A stretch of 64,000 nucleotides of DNA from Corylus avellana. Lineage: Eukaryota > Streptophyta > Magnoliopsida > Fagales > Betulaceae. The stretch spans positions 29,568,095 through 29,632,094 of the forward strand of contig NC_081544.1 of NCBI RefSeq assembly GCF_901000735.1. The letters are read 5' to 3'. A program made the position numbers and the translations under genes. Positions within the stretch are counted from its first letter, which is position 1. Each line of letters starts with the position of its first letter. The notes under the pieces were generated by a model. The model was not told the DNA's origin and ran no database searches. It was given only the letters and a program-made list of their open reading frames with translations. Below are positions 53,786 through 64,000 of the stretch, piece by piece.

Positions 53786-55360
53786 GTTGGCGACTCCTAA
53801 AGTCCCCTGAAAGTTTAACAGCAAGAATCATCGAGGTGAAATATTATCCAAAAGGTTCATTCATGGAAGCAAAATTGGGTACGAAACCTTCATTCGCTTG
53901 GAGATGTATCCAAGGAGCTAGAGATCTTATTGAGGTTGGGACAATATGGAGAATTGGTAATGGTCAAAATGTAAACATCTGGGGCGATAATTGGATTCCA
54001 CTGCATTCAACCTACAGGATTCAATCCCTTCTGAAGGTGCAGAACCCGACCAATAAGGTGCATGAGCTTATTGATTGGGAAAGGGTTTGGTGGAATCAGA
54101 ATGTGTTGTCAAATATCTTTACAGCCGAGGAGGTAGCAGCAATAAATACTATACCAATTAGCAACATTGACCAACCTGATTTTCAAATTTGGTTGGGAAG
54201 CAGCTCAGGAATTTTTACGGTTAAAAGCGCCTACCATTTATTAAAGGAATTGGAAAGCAAAAAGGTCCCAGAATGTTCTGTTAAGGTGGAGGAAAGTAAG
54301 TTGTGGAAGAAGATCTAGAGTTTATCTATTCCAAATACAGCAAAGAATTTTTTCTGGAGAGCATGCCAATATGTGTTACCTACAAAAGATGCTCTGCTAA
54401 GGAGGAAGGTGGTGAAGGATCCTTACTGCCCCATTTGTGAGAACGAACCCGAAACTGTGGTACATGCTCTTTGGGGCTGTCCAGCAGCCAAGGATGTGTG
54501 AGGATGTACCAAAAGAGTTTTCCAAAAGTTTAGTACTGATGGGAAAGACTTTATGCATATTGCGAAACATATGCTGTCCAGATGTGGAAAGGAGGAGTTT
54601 GAATTGTTTGCACATCTAGCTCGATAGATCTGGTTCCGGAGGAACAAGTGGGTCTATGAAGGAAGATTCACCAACCCCTCCGTTCTTGTACAGGAGACTG
54701 AAAAGAATGCGGCGGAATTTCAACAGGTACACGAGGTTACATCTTCTGGTAATGCCATGAACAGTAACAATTGCGAGAAGAACAGGACAACTCCTACTCA
54801 AGGATGGTTCAAGGCGAATTGGGATGTGGCTCTCGACAAATCGTGTGGAATGATGGGGATAGGTGTTGTGGTCCGGGAGGTAAAGGGACGAGTCATTGCT
54901 GCAATGAGCAAATTTAGAAGGGACACTCTTAAGGCAACGACGGGAGAGGCCCTCGCGGCTTATCATGCAGCAAGTTTTTGTAAAGAGCTTGGACTGGAAC
55001 ACTTGCACTTGGAGGGTGATGCGAAAATAATTGTGGAGGCCATCAATTCACCCATAATACATGGAGTAGATTTGGACATTTAGTGGAAGACACAGAGTGT
55101 TCTACACATATTTAGGAGCTGGAAATGCACTTTTGTCCACCGGGAAGCAAATGAGACGGCACACTAACTCGCGAAAGCTGCGATTACAAATGTCTGTGAT
55201 AGAATATGGAGGGATCAAACTCCAAATTATATTAGTGATTTTGTTTTGATTGAGCAATTAACTTTATCTCTTGATTGTTGATGGAGTATTTAGCCCCACC
55301 TTTGATCTTTTATCTATATATGATAATCCTCAATTCTATTTCAAAATAATAATAATAATT
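53786..55360 (+). mobile_element. LINE, 5'-truncated, plus strand
   Basis: Starts abruptly at WRLLKSPESL (~53790) and runs through GDNWIPLHST, FTVKSAYHLLKEL, a zf-RVT domain (CPICENEPETVVHALWGCP, ~54430-54480) and RNase H (FKANWDVALDKS, ~54810; LHLEGDAKIIVEAI, ~55010). Four in-frame stops (TAG 54316, TGA after KDV, TAG after LAR, TAG 55081) and one near 55166 disable it. It ends in an AT-rich tail with (AAT)n at about 55345-55360. Head to head with the minus-strand LINE, and from the same broad family. Confidence 0.87.
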
Positions 55361-55724
55361 AATTAATGTATTTAAATCACATATCAAAATTAAATAATAA
55401 TAATATATCGCAATATACCATAAAAATAAAAAATAAAATAAAAAAAAAGGGACAATCCAGTTCAGCCTTTACCAAACCATAGAACTTCAATGATAGAAGA
55501 GACGTACGGTACCACGTGAGGACATTTGTACATACAACACAACCCCCAACAAAGCAGCAAAATCACCAAACCATCACAAAACCCAGCATGAAGGAGCTCA
55601 TCCATGGCGTAATATATAGGAAAGCCACACAGCAAGTAGTATGTAATGGAAAACACCCAAACCTTTCCATATATACATCGTGAAACATTATATCACAATA
55701 ATTACATGTCTCTCTACTGAGATC
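55361..55724. other. Intergenic / ERF 3' region
   Basis: A/T-rich DNA, then the probable 3' UTR of the ERF gene on the minus strand. No other gene seen. Confidence 0.45.
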
Positions 55725-56393
55725 TCATGTATAACTCCATAACTCATCTCCATCTGAGTCGTCCGACGACTTCGACTCCATCCTCGGCGGGCTCACGAGC
55801 ATTCCCTCCGCCATGTCAGCCAGAAAATTCGGCATGTTCAGAAGCGCTTCCTCGTCGATGAACTCCGCCTCGCCCACCCAACTGCTACTACAGCTCAAAA
55901 CCTCATTTTCCGAGCGCCTCTGTCCCATAGCCTCCGCCGCACTCGCCGCCGCAGCTTGTATATCGGTCGCCGATGTCGACGCCGGTATCGGGAACGAGAG
56001 AATGGAATTGGGAAGGTTGAGGAGCGTTCCGGGGCCTTTCAAGGCCAGCGCCGCCACGTCGTAGGCGGCGGCAGCCATCTCGGGAGTCGGGTAAGTACCG
56101 AGCCAAATGCGCGTAGTTTTACTTGGCTCGCGTATTTCGGACACCCATTTACCTTTCCGGCTCCGTACTCCCCGATATTTCTTCGTCCGACTCCCACCGG
56201 AACCCGATGACGACCCTCCTGGAAATTGTACAGGTGTCGGTGGTGGGCCATCAGATGTGGTGGTTCTGGCTGTATAAGGACGTGGCATAGTCTCCTCGAA
56301 GCGCACGGTAGCGGAAAATGGGTCAGGTACTTCAACTGAGAAGCTGTCTTCTTCAACTTTTGGGCGCAGGTTAGGAGGAATATTATTCGCCAT
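55725..56393 (-). CDS. AP2/ERF transcription factor, DREB subfamily (A-4 type, ERF group III)
   Basis: Single-exon gene of 222 residues, as usual for this group. The AP2 DNA-binding domain spans residues ~72-128 ([19 protein letters not shown] to LLNLP). Val84 and Glu89 match the Val14/Glu19 signature that separates DREB from ERF proteins binding the GCC box. After the domain come an Ala-rich helix ([16 protein letters not shown]), the group III acidic motif [23 protein letters not shown] cut at about 181-203, and a C-terminal DELWSYT similar to the LWSY/LWSF ends of this clade. It is expected to act in the nucleus on DRE/CRT-type promoters, often under abiotic stress. The exact paralogue is not assigned. 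Confidence 0.93.
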   Translation of the reverse strand: MANNIPPNLRPKVEEDSFSVEVPDPFSATVRFEETMPRPYTARTTTSDGPPPTPVQFPGGSSSGSGGSRTKKYRGVRSRKGKWVSEIREPSKTTRIWLGTYPTPEMAAAAYDVAALALKGPGTLLNLPNSILSFPIPASTSATDIQAAAASAAEAMGQRRSENEVLSCSSSWVGEAEFIDEEALLNMPNFLADMAEGMLVSPPRMESKSSDDSDGDELWSYT

Positions 56394-56879
56394 TTACGTG
56401 CATCTAATATTTTTCTTTTTTCTTTTTTTTTCTGAAGTAGCATCTAATATTAATAGGACAGAAATTTACCAAGGGTGGGCCTAAAATTCCTCCGATCAAT
56501 TTCTAAAATTACCATAAGTAATATCCTTGTCATGAATGAAAAACACGTATTTAATTTGATTTGTACTAATTTTTTCACTCACAACTTAATTAAATGGTCG
56601 CTTTAATGGAATTTTTGCTTTTATTTTTTATTTTTTAAATTGTTTTCTTGATAATATGAAGGATTCCCTTGTAATATATAGTTTCTGATTTGTATCTTTT
56701 TTCACCGGGAAAAAAAAAAAAATGATGAGGGAGTACTCATTAAGCATTGAGCCATCATCAACTTAACTATACCTACAGTATTTTAATTACTACAGCGTTT
56801 TACCTACAGTTGCCAACGGTAAATGCAATTAATAAGGGGGGTGCAACTAACGACAAAAATTTATCACTGCATAGTAACT
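56394..56879. other. ERF promoter region
   Basis: Upstream flank of the minus-strand ERF gene, AT-rich. No gene or known element recognised. Confidence 0.45.
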
Positions 56880-57389
56880 TCAAATATGGTGTCTCCTTCT
56901 TTTTCTCTCTATGAAGAAACCTCTAGACAACCGACTGTCATGGGAGGAGGGAGTTTCGGCTCCTTTCTCCTCATCTTTCCCCTCTCCCTTTCTCTCTCTC
57001 CTTTTTGTCTTTTCTGAGGCCCAAACGGCCTGTTCGGAGGTCCTATCCGCTGCTTCGGAGGCCTTATTCAACGTCTTTAGTGTTTTATCTTTATCCAATA
57101 ACTGCATCGTCTCTTCCTCTACAGTAAATCGTCTGTTCACCGCTTTCACCAACCGCACCCAGCCTCTCGAATTCACTCCCTTCTTGAAATCTTTGGATTT
57201 GATTTTTTCAAATTTTGCTTTATACATTTTGGAAAGCCTATGCCTACACATGTACGCCACTCCACCTCGTTCTTCGGTGTCTCCGCCATTGTCTACCGTC
57301 AGCCCCATCCACAACCGGCCTCCACGCGTTAGAGCGTGTTCAACATGCACCTGCGAGTAGATATTACTCACAGCCTCCGTGCGCCCCAC
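56880..57389 (-). other. Unidentified ORF, 169 codons
   Basis: An open frame coding a basic, Lys/Arg/Glu-rich protein (for example KMYKAKFEKIKSKDFKKG and EKTKRRERKGEGKDEEKG). It is less AT-rich than the surroundings, and the opposite strand is also open for 149 codons, so the true frame is unclear. No domain is recognised. It could be a transposon-derived fragment or chance. Left as a candidate only. Confidence 0.25.
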
Positions 57390-58320
57390 GCGCTGACATG
57401 TGACGTCTAATCTTCGATGTTTCTGCCTTTTGTATTTTTTTTAATCTTTTTGTTGTTTTTTCATAGTCTGTTATGGGTTTTGTGTCTTCTTTTTGTTGTT
57501 TTTTTGTTTATATGTTGTTATTTTCTCTGTGTATTCGAGTCTCTGCCACTGTTGGTTCTTGTCTGTTCTTTGGGGGTTTGGGAAGGTTTGTGAAACTTTT
57601 ACAGTTCCGTGCTCATCTCTAGCACTTTTGGTTGTGTCTTCTTTGACACACCATATATAACTGCCTTTTTTGGTGGTCCATTTTCTTGGCCTTTGTACCA
57701 AAAAACCATAGGCTGCGTCATTCATTTGATGCATTGTCTTTTATTTTATATTTAAATGTATATATTGTTATGGTGGTTTAGGGGTTTTTTGTTTGGGTTG
57801 TCCAGCCCTTTGTTGTAATTTGTTGTTATGTTTTATGTACTTACAACAAAAAAACTTATAATATGGTGTATAGTGGTGATGATGACGGTGTCTATAATGA
57901 AATTTGAAATATGATATTAAGAAATTATTATTATTTTTTATATATTAATTTAATCTTTAATCTTAATAGATTTTTCATTCATATTTTGGCTCATTCCAAC
58001 AAACTTTTTTGGCTCCGCCTCTAGTTTCTCACATACTTTTTTATTAGCATTAATAAAAAAAAAAAAAAGTGCTTAAGGAATAAATACATGATACTTCTAA
58101 TTAAAGATTTTATATCCATATTAATATATGTTCTTCTTTCCGTACGTGAGTAGGATATGAGAACTATATATCTATGGTGTGGGTTATTGTACATGATCAG
58201 TGTGAGGGGTTATGCTATTGTAGATGGATTTGGAGATTGTTTTTTTTATTTTTTTTATTTTTTTTTTTATTTTTTTATCATTATTATTATTATTATTATT
58301 ATTATTAGCAATAATAGATT
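57390..58320. other. T-rich intergenic, no gene seen
   Basis: A T/G-rich stretch (57420-57850) resembling a 3' untranslated region of a retroelement, ending ACTTACAACAAAAAAAC. Then AT-rich DNA and an (ATT)n microsatellite at about 58277-58307. Confidence 0.4.
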
Positions 58321-58760
58321 TTGGGTTTATTAAAGAGGAAGTATGATGTAATCATAATTTTTTGGTCGAGTCGCGGTAGAGTCCAATAATTAAAGAGTTT
58401 GATTCCGATTATTAGTAGAGTTAGAGTCCTATTGAGTTAATAGAGTTAGTTTTGGTCATAGTAGTCGGGTACTTATTTAGTTTAAGAGTCATATTTAGCC
58501 TATCAATATTACTCTTCGTTTTAAAGGAGAAACTATATATCAATAATAATATATGAGTTGATTATTGTTTTAGAATACAATTTACTATATATCAATAATA
58601 ATGTATGAGTTGATTATTATTTTTTGAGGTCACTTCTCCCTAAAATTGACTCTATTAACTCACTAGGACTACTCTACTAATAATCGAAATCAAACTCTTT
58701 ATTGGACTCTAACACAAATCTTGCAAGACCAAAGAATTATGATTACATCAAATTGAAACA
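58321..58760. repeat. Large imperfect inverted repeat with internal tandem repeat
   Basis: Left arm (about 58340-58455, with GAGTCCAATAATTAAAGAGT and GATTATTAGTAGAG) is repeated inverted in 58645-58755. The centre holds two direct copies of CTATATATCAATAATAAT and GTATGAGTTGATTATT-like sequence (58532 and 58592). Probably a foldback or MITE-type element. No coding potential. Confidence 0.6.
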
Positions 58761-59464
58761 CTTGGGAGTCTAAAGTTTTTTTTTTTTTTTTTTTTGGTTT
58801 TTAACAATGTTTTTTTCTCTATTCATTTCATAAAAATCAAGTAGGTTGCTATAATAAAACAATAGCATACATACAATGAAAATTTGATATATGCTTTGTT
58901 TGACTCTTTGAATGTTACCGTTTCAATTAGTTTTCAGATATGCAGCATATTCCGGTGAGTCACGTATCTGGCCGTTGCCCGGTTCATCACAACTTTCTCA
59001 ACTAGACAGTGATTTCTTAGCTTTTCTATCTCCACTACAAGTGCATTCCCAAATGCAATCCCCTGCACTGCCTCTACCATCAGTGACAATTCTTCCATAT
59101 GCCTGATAATTCATCCGCCATCGGTCAGTGATTTGCTCTCATAAAAGTACTAGAGAGAAAATAAAAGACAGATCGAAGATCTAAGATCGTTACTCTTAAG
59201 GTTTCATGTAAACAAACTCTTAAAAAACGACTAAAGGAAATTGAAACAAAAAAAAAAAAGAAAAAACTTTACCTGATAGATCAATGCTGAAAGAAAATCT
59301 AGAGAGAAGACAAACAGACTGCAGAGCCTGAGCATTAGCAGACTCACCACTATATTATTCATAAAAAATGAAGAGTTGGGCGAGGAGGGAAGAAACCTCC
59401 TCCAATAATGTTTCTCTGGCGGCTAGGGTTTTTTGAGAGATAAGTTTGAGGAGGATGCTATAAG
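58761..59464. other. Intergenic, no gene seen
   Basis: A poly-T tract (58779-58796) followed by AT-rich DNA. No recognisable feature. Confidence 0.4.
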
Positions 59465-59907
59465 TTTTTATTTGGAGTCTAAAGTTGCAACGGCATAAAG
59501 CACTTTCTCTGAAACAATGCTTGGGATATATTCTCCCTACAAAAGCAAAAATTTCCAGATTCAGCACATGCAATAATGATGAGGTTTGGCACTGTCTTTT
59601 CTGCAATTTACATTTAGAAACTGTCCAACATGTGCTCCTTTGCTACAATTATATGGAGACAATAATCGGCTTGGCCTTTAAATTCATGTTGAGGCCTTTG
59701 AAAATTTTGATATAATTAATTAACTAAGTGGATTTAAGCCATTTTGGATCCACAAAAATTCTTAGCTTCATAATTCTGATCGTATGGATAATCATTCTCT
59801 CCTTAATTAAGTAAGCAAATTAAGCTTGGGAGAATGTTGAAGCAGGGACCATAATATGGAAAGCCCCTCCGCATGGTTGTCTAAAAGCAAACTTTGATGC
59901 AGCAATT

Positions 59908-60037
59908 AGATTTAACCTTTTTTTTTTTTGACATGTTCATATAAGGGAAGGGAGAGAGAGGATTTGAACTAGTGACCTCCGCTTCATGAATCGTGGTTCA
60001 CAGCCGATTGAACTACCCATTGAGAACTAGATCTAAC
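59908..60037 (-). mobile_element. SINE (tRNA-derived)
   Basis: Insert 59917-60028 flanked by AGATTTAAC / AGATCTAAC. On the minus strand it has a box A-like TAGTTCAATCGGC, a box B-like GGTCACTAGTTCAAATCC, a purine/pyrimidine linker and a poly-A tail after GAACATGTC. It lies inside the RNase H segment of the decayed LINE. Confidence 0.8.
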
Positions 60038-60320
60038 TTTTATGTTGTGGTGATTAGCAATTAATGATGAAGCTCTTGTTGTGGCTGCTTGTTCTATGAA
60101 ATTAGTTTCTATTGATGTGAATATACATAGGAGAGAGGCCAAAGCAGCTTTATTTGCCCCTGAAATGGTCATTTAATTTCCTTGGAATCGGTCATCTAAT
60201 TTTGGAGGGTGATTCACTTGGTTATAACTATTTTGGCTTTGACTGATCCATGACTTAGTTATATTGCAAATTGGGCTGCATCCCATAAAATATTGCGTAA
60301 TTCTTAAAAGTCTCTCTAAG

Positions 60321-60452
60321 AATGTAGTGATTTTTTTATTTTTTTTTTGACATGTCCGCACAAGAGGGGAAAAGAGATTCGAACTAGTGACCTCTACTTC
60401 ATTAGACATGGTCTCAGCCAATTAAGCTTCCTTTTGAAGACAAAATGTAGTG
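60321..60452 (-). mobile_element. SINE (tRNA-derived), second copy
   Basis: Insert 60330-60443 flanked by AATGTAGTG on both sides (60321-60329 and 60444-60452). On the minus strand: box A-like TTAATTGGCTGAGA, box B GGTCACTAGTTCGAATCTC, then TTGTGCGGACATGTC and an A-rich tail. Same family as the SINEs at 10186 and 59917. Confidence 0.85.
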
Positions 60453-60480
60453 GTTTTAAAAATCACAATGTGATCAAAAT

Positions 60481-60589
60481 TCAATAATAATCGATCACAA
60501 TTAGGTCAATGAAAAATTTAAAAGGCACATCATTCTTGGAGTGAAAAAAAAAAAAAAAAAAAAAGAGATAAGAATTACTTTTAACGTTA

Positions 60590-60651
<62 letters not shown>

Positions 60652-61680
60652 TTAATCCTATATATACAATCACTATACTTAAAGTTGCTCCATCCAATAC
60701 TTTTTTGATAGGGAGTGGCACACATGTCTTGTGCTCTACTTGTCATATCTCTTTTCTTAAATCAAAGAACTTCCCAAACCCTCCAAGGTTTCAATCAAAC
60801 CACCGGACCCCCACCAGGTTTTGAACAGAAATCTTGGATGGGTGTCTCGATCTATAGCCATGAAAAAGCTAATTTTAAAATATTTTTACTTTTTATTACT
60901 ATTTAAACAAAAATCTATTACACAGTTTTTTTTTATATATATATGTGGTGATGGAGCGCTGCTTGTCTCGGGTGATACTTTCGGATATGTAGTATTGTCG
61001 TGGGAAAAGAAAGGTTTTGGGGGATAATGGTGGGTTGATGAGACTGAAATTGACAGTTGATGAGATAGAAAATGGGACGGTAGTGTTTCAACAATGGTGT
61101 TGCACGTGGAGCGCAGATATTATTGGAACAAATTGGCTACTGTAGTTCGAGAAGTTACCACAAAAATAAAGTTGGTGGTGTTGTTGGAATAGTTGTCGGG
61201 CCAGATATGGAAGAAGGAAATCACCACCTTGGGACAAATGTCCTGTTAACTTTTAAGGGGGATGAATGTTACGGAATTCTAGCGTGGAGATAAGTTTGAG
61301 GTGCATGGTAGTATGTTACCACAGTTTTGCAGGTCTCTTCTCCAATAATATACTTGGATCGATGTTGATTTTGTCTTGTAAAAGATTCAGAAACAAGGCA
61401 AAGAGCTCGTTGGAGTGGGCAGATCGAAAGAGAATAGCTCGAATGTTTAAGTTAGTTAATTATTATTGTAAAAATTGATAATTACTAAGTAAGCAATTTA
61501 GATAATAAATTTGCCAAAAGATCTGCATACTTGAACTTTAAGAGCGTTAAATGCTGTTATTATGGCTACTTCTTGCTTTATGTAGACCCTTAGGTTAAAG
61601 AGTAGCGTTGTCAAAGCTGAATGTTAGGTGTCGACACCTAAAGAGATCTAATAATCTTTGGTTGGTATAATTGAAGTCAC
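60481..61680. other. Intergenic, no gene seen
   Basis: Contains an (AC)n(AT)n microsatellite at about 60599-60649. A less AT-rich stretch (60945-61470) has short open frames that I do not recognise. Confidence 0.4.
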
Positions 61681-61898
61681 CAGGGACAGAATGAAGGGGG
61701 GCCGGTATAGGCCATGCCCGCCCCCTGCTCCCCCCTCTCAATTCTTGAGGAAAAAATAAAAAAAAGTTTACAAAGTTTAGTTTTTAAGTATTTGCCCCTT
61801 ACCCAAGCTAGAAAAGAGTAGTATAGGCCATGCCCTTTTCTCCCCCCCTCCCACCCTTTTTCAATTCTTGAGCAGTATAGGCCATGCCTTTTCTCCCC
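61681..61898. repeat. Short tandem duplications before a gap
   Basis: GTATAGGCCATGCC occurs three times (about 61704, 61820, 61875), with C-rich runs and CAATTCTTGAG between them. The repeat runs into the gap 61899-61998 (100 N). Confidence 0.6.
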
Positions 61899-61998
61899 NN
61901 NNNNNNNNNNNNNNNNNNNNNNNNNNNNNNNNNNNNNNNNNNNNNNNNNNNNNNNNNNNNNNNNNNNNNNNNNNNNNNNNNNNNNNNNNNNNNNNNNN
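61899..61998. other. Assembly gap (100 N)
   Basis: Undetermined bases at the end of a tandem repeat. Confidence 0.95.
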
Positions 61999-62061
61999 TG
62001 TATAATGACTCTATTTTGTTTTAGCATAGCCAATGGTAATTTTGTTGAGTAATGATATTAA

Positions 62062-62230
62062 TGTTAGAAGCTAGAAGGATCTATCCTTTGTAGTCTATAA
62101 ATACCCATGTAAACAAGTAATTTTGATCAAGATGAATAAAAGAATCAGAGCCCTCTACTAGTTTTTTTTCTTCTCTTCCATTAATTCTTGTTCTTTCTCT
62201 TAGTGTGTGTGAGTTATTCAATTTTCAACA
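62062..62230 (+). mobile_element. LTR-like fragment (Copia type, possible solo LTR)
   Basis: Starts TGTTAGAAGC and ends TTTTCAACA, with a TATA-type box (CTATAAATACCC, ~62098), a polyadenylation-like AATAAAAGAATC (~62136) and CT-rich DNA after it, all in the order expected of a Copia LTR. No matching target duplication was found, and the true left end may lie further upstream or in the gap. Confidence 0.4.
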
Positions 62231-64000
62231 AATTTGTCTGCCTACATCTAGTTTTTGCTAAGCTTTTTGAAAATCTTGGTAGTGTTCATATAGATTCTAG
62301 GGCACGATCCCTTATATCAAACAAAGTCGGAATTGATTTTGTTTCAGTTCAGTCGCCTAGGAAAAAGAAGGAACTTTGCTTTTATTTCAGTTTTGACCCA
62401 GAAGTGAAGAATTCTTCTGAGAACAGGAGAAAATGCTGTTATGGGTTTCAGTCACATCATTGACCGTATGATAATTTCAACAAATTCCATGCAGAACCCA
62501 GGAGTATTGGATATATTGTAGGACTTTGATTCTTAAAAATAGGAACAGCAAGTTGCATCTATCTGCAAAGCATTGTGGTAGAGTGATCTCAAGAATAGTG
62601 CAACAATATGGAACCTTCTCTTTTATACGTGTTTCGATCGTCTGCAATTTGGAATTTGTTAAGGATCCATAATAAGATGATTCAAATGAAAGCATCCCCA
62701 AGTTTATGACTTTCTTCAGCAATATTTTTGCTTTATTTTGTATGGTTTTTTTTTTTTTTTTTTTTTCTCTCTTTCTGAAGAGGAATTAGATGGTGGAACC
62801 TGGCTTTTCTTCTGCATATTGGATATCGATGTGCAATTGAAGATGGGAAATTATAAGATGAAGACAGAATATGGCTTGAATATTACCCTTTCTAGATTTG
62901 TCTTTAACGAATTTTACTTTAGTATTTGAATGGCACCAAGTTTACAGCAAGGATCTCTTGGATATACAATTATAATCCTCCTGTTTGCATAAAGCAAACA
63001 AAGATAGATAGAGTCCAGTAAACTCTAATTTTGCCAGCCTACCAGAATATAAACATTCTCTGCATGCCATTTTAGCATTAAAAAATAGTAACAGAAGAAA
63101 AACTAAGGATCTAACCATTGATCCAAAAGTCATAGGATCGTTGGATATTCGATCACTTACCACTATTTCATATATAATACCAAGACATTTTAATCCATGA
63201 TTCGGTCTCTGCTCTCATATCAAGTGTTAAGGGTCAAACTATTGATTCATAAGTCTTAAAACTATTGAATACTGATTTGCTTAAACCCTTAACTTTTAAC
63301 CTTTAGTATAGTAACAGAAGAAGAAAATATAAGAATATTTGTGTTTCAGGAAGTCTAGAGCAAATTTTGTGAAGCACAAGATCTGGCACTTATATATAAA
63401 CCCTTTGCTGCGTTTCGATCAAATTGGTAAAACTGCTTGAAGCGCACTTCTTTGTTGAAGAACCAAATCAGGCCATTACTCATTAGCTTGTCTGTGTTCA
63501 TAGTAATGGTGCAAGCAAACCAAGGTGTATCTTTTTGTGCTTCGATTCCCTGCAGGATATAAAAACGTTCTTGGCGAATGACGACTTTCTAAAATTTTCA
63601 GCCAAAGAAAAGAAAAAATGTACTCCAACTAGCCTGAGGAACTCAGGCAACCAAAGAAAGAAACAAAAGAAGAAAACTCATGGGTTAAGACTAAACAGGG
63701 TATTAAGCTCTTTGGCAGTCAAAGACTTGCCAAAAACAGTATTTGCTGAAATTAAACCATCTAAAGCAAATTTTAGCTCAAAAGCTGAAACCATTTTGGC
63801 ATGACTACTTATTTCACACAATACTTCTGCATTTTATGGAAGTCAATTTTATGAAGATGAAAGATTCATTACTCCCATTGCCATCTGAAGGCTTGGTTTT
63901 CTGATATTCCCAGTGCCTTCAAAAGGTGATCATATAAAATAACCTCCAACGTCTAAGAGATATGACAATTGACATGCAGCACTTGAACTGTGTCAGTGGC
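62231..64000. other. Intergenic to window end
   Basis: Short open frames (for example 62188-62463 and 63535-63804) show no recognised domain. The latter is Lys-rich and could be an exon of an unseen gene, but nothing supports that. Otherwise AT-rich DNA. Confidence 0.35.

Larger units (their letters stand above)
59465..60480 (+). mobile_element. Decayed LINE with two SINE insertions
   Basis: Codes broken zf-RVT sequence (ALSLKQCLGYILPTKAKISR; CLFCNLHLETVQHVLLC) and then RNase H pieces (GCLKANFDAAIRFN at ~59880-59915; LILEGDS near 60200). SINEs at 59917-60028 and 60330-60443 interrupt it. Stops and frameshifts throughout. Confidence 0.7.

Noticed and set aside
53629..54318. A cellular gene for the 229-codon plus-strand ORF
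   Set aside because: The first third is antisense to the minus-strand LINE and the rest is LINE ORF2 sequence leading into zf-RVT.
63535..63804. Small Lys-rich gene near the window end
   Set aside because: No domain, no splice partner and no flanking support, so it is listed only as an open frame.

Overview
This window is nuclear DNA from a flowering plant, most likely a woody eudicot. The evidence is AT-rich intergenic DNA, GT-AG introns, plant transposon families (a Cassandra-type TRIM carrying 5S rRNA sequence, LINEs, tRNA-derived SINEs, MITEs), a DREB-type ERF gene and a MUR3-like GT47 gene. The species is not determined. Five runs of N (2021-2120, 12716-12815, 25141-25581, 33024-33123, 61899-61998) are assembly gaps. 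Three of them sit inside or at the edge of duplicated DNA.

Positions 2121-46384 hold a head-to-tail, plus-strand array of one family: NADPH-dependent aldo-keto reductases of the AKR13 / perakine reductase / auxin-induced PCNT115-like type. All share five exons with identical intron positions and phases. I number them AKR1-AKR11. Nine are open (AKR1, 3, 4, 6, 7, 8, 9, 10, 11; 340-346 residues) and keep the Asp-Tyr-Lys-His catalytic tetrad. Two are pseudogenes (AKR2, AKR5). A 30-bp last-exon end survives beside the first gap (called AKR0), and a second stray exon-5 end lies downstream of AKR3. The left half is a segmental duplication: AKR0-AKR1-AKR2psi matches AKR3-AKR4-AKR5psi with about 12.36 kb offset. 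Later changes in single copies include a satellite expansion (about 3500-5700), a SINE in AKR2psi and a MITE in AKR5psi.

From 46.4 kb the array ends. A two-exon GT47 xyloglucan galactosyltransferase-like gene (minus strand, 46639-48664) is convergent with AKR11. Next come a MITE-bearing intergenic stretch and a transposon nest at 51.5-55.4 kb: two head-to-head 5'-truncated LINEs, one split by a complete Cassandra TRIM with 5-bp target duplications. A single-exon DREB/ERF gene (minus strand, 55725-56393) follows. The last 7.5 kb is repeat-rich, with an unidentified ORF, an inverted-repeat element, a decayed LINE carrying two SINEs and an LTR-like fragment, and no gene I can support.

The AKR genes probably supply a set of closely related carbonyl reductases. 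Several share a promoter box with a TGACG-type palindrome about 75-235 bp upstream of the ATG, which suggests common stress or hormone control (inference). I see no evidence of a wholly new biological system. The main interest is the recent, datable evolution of the array.
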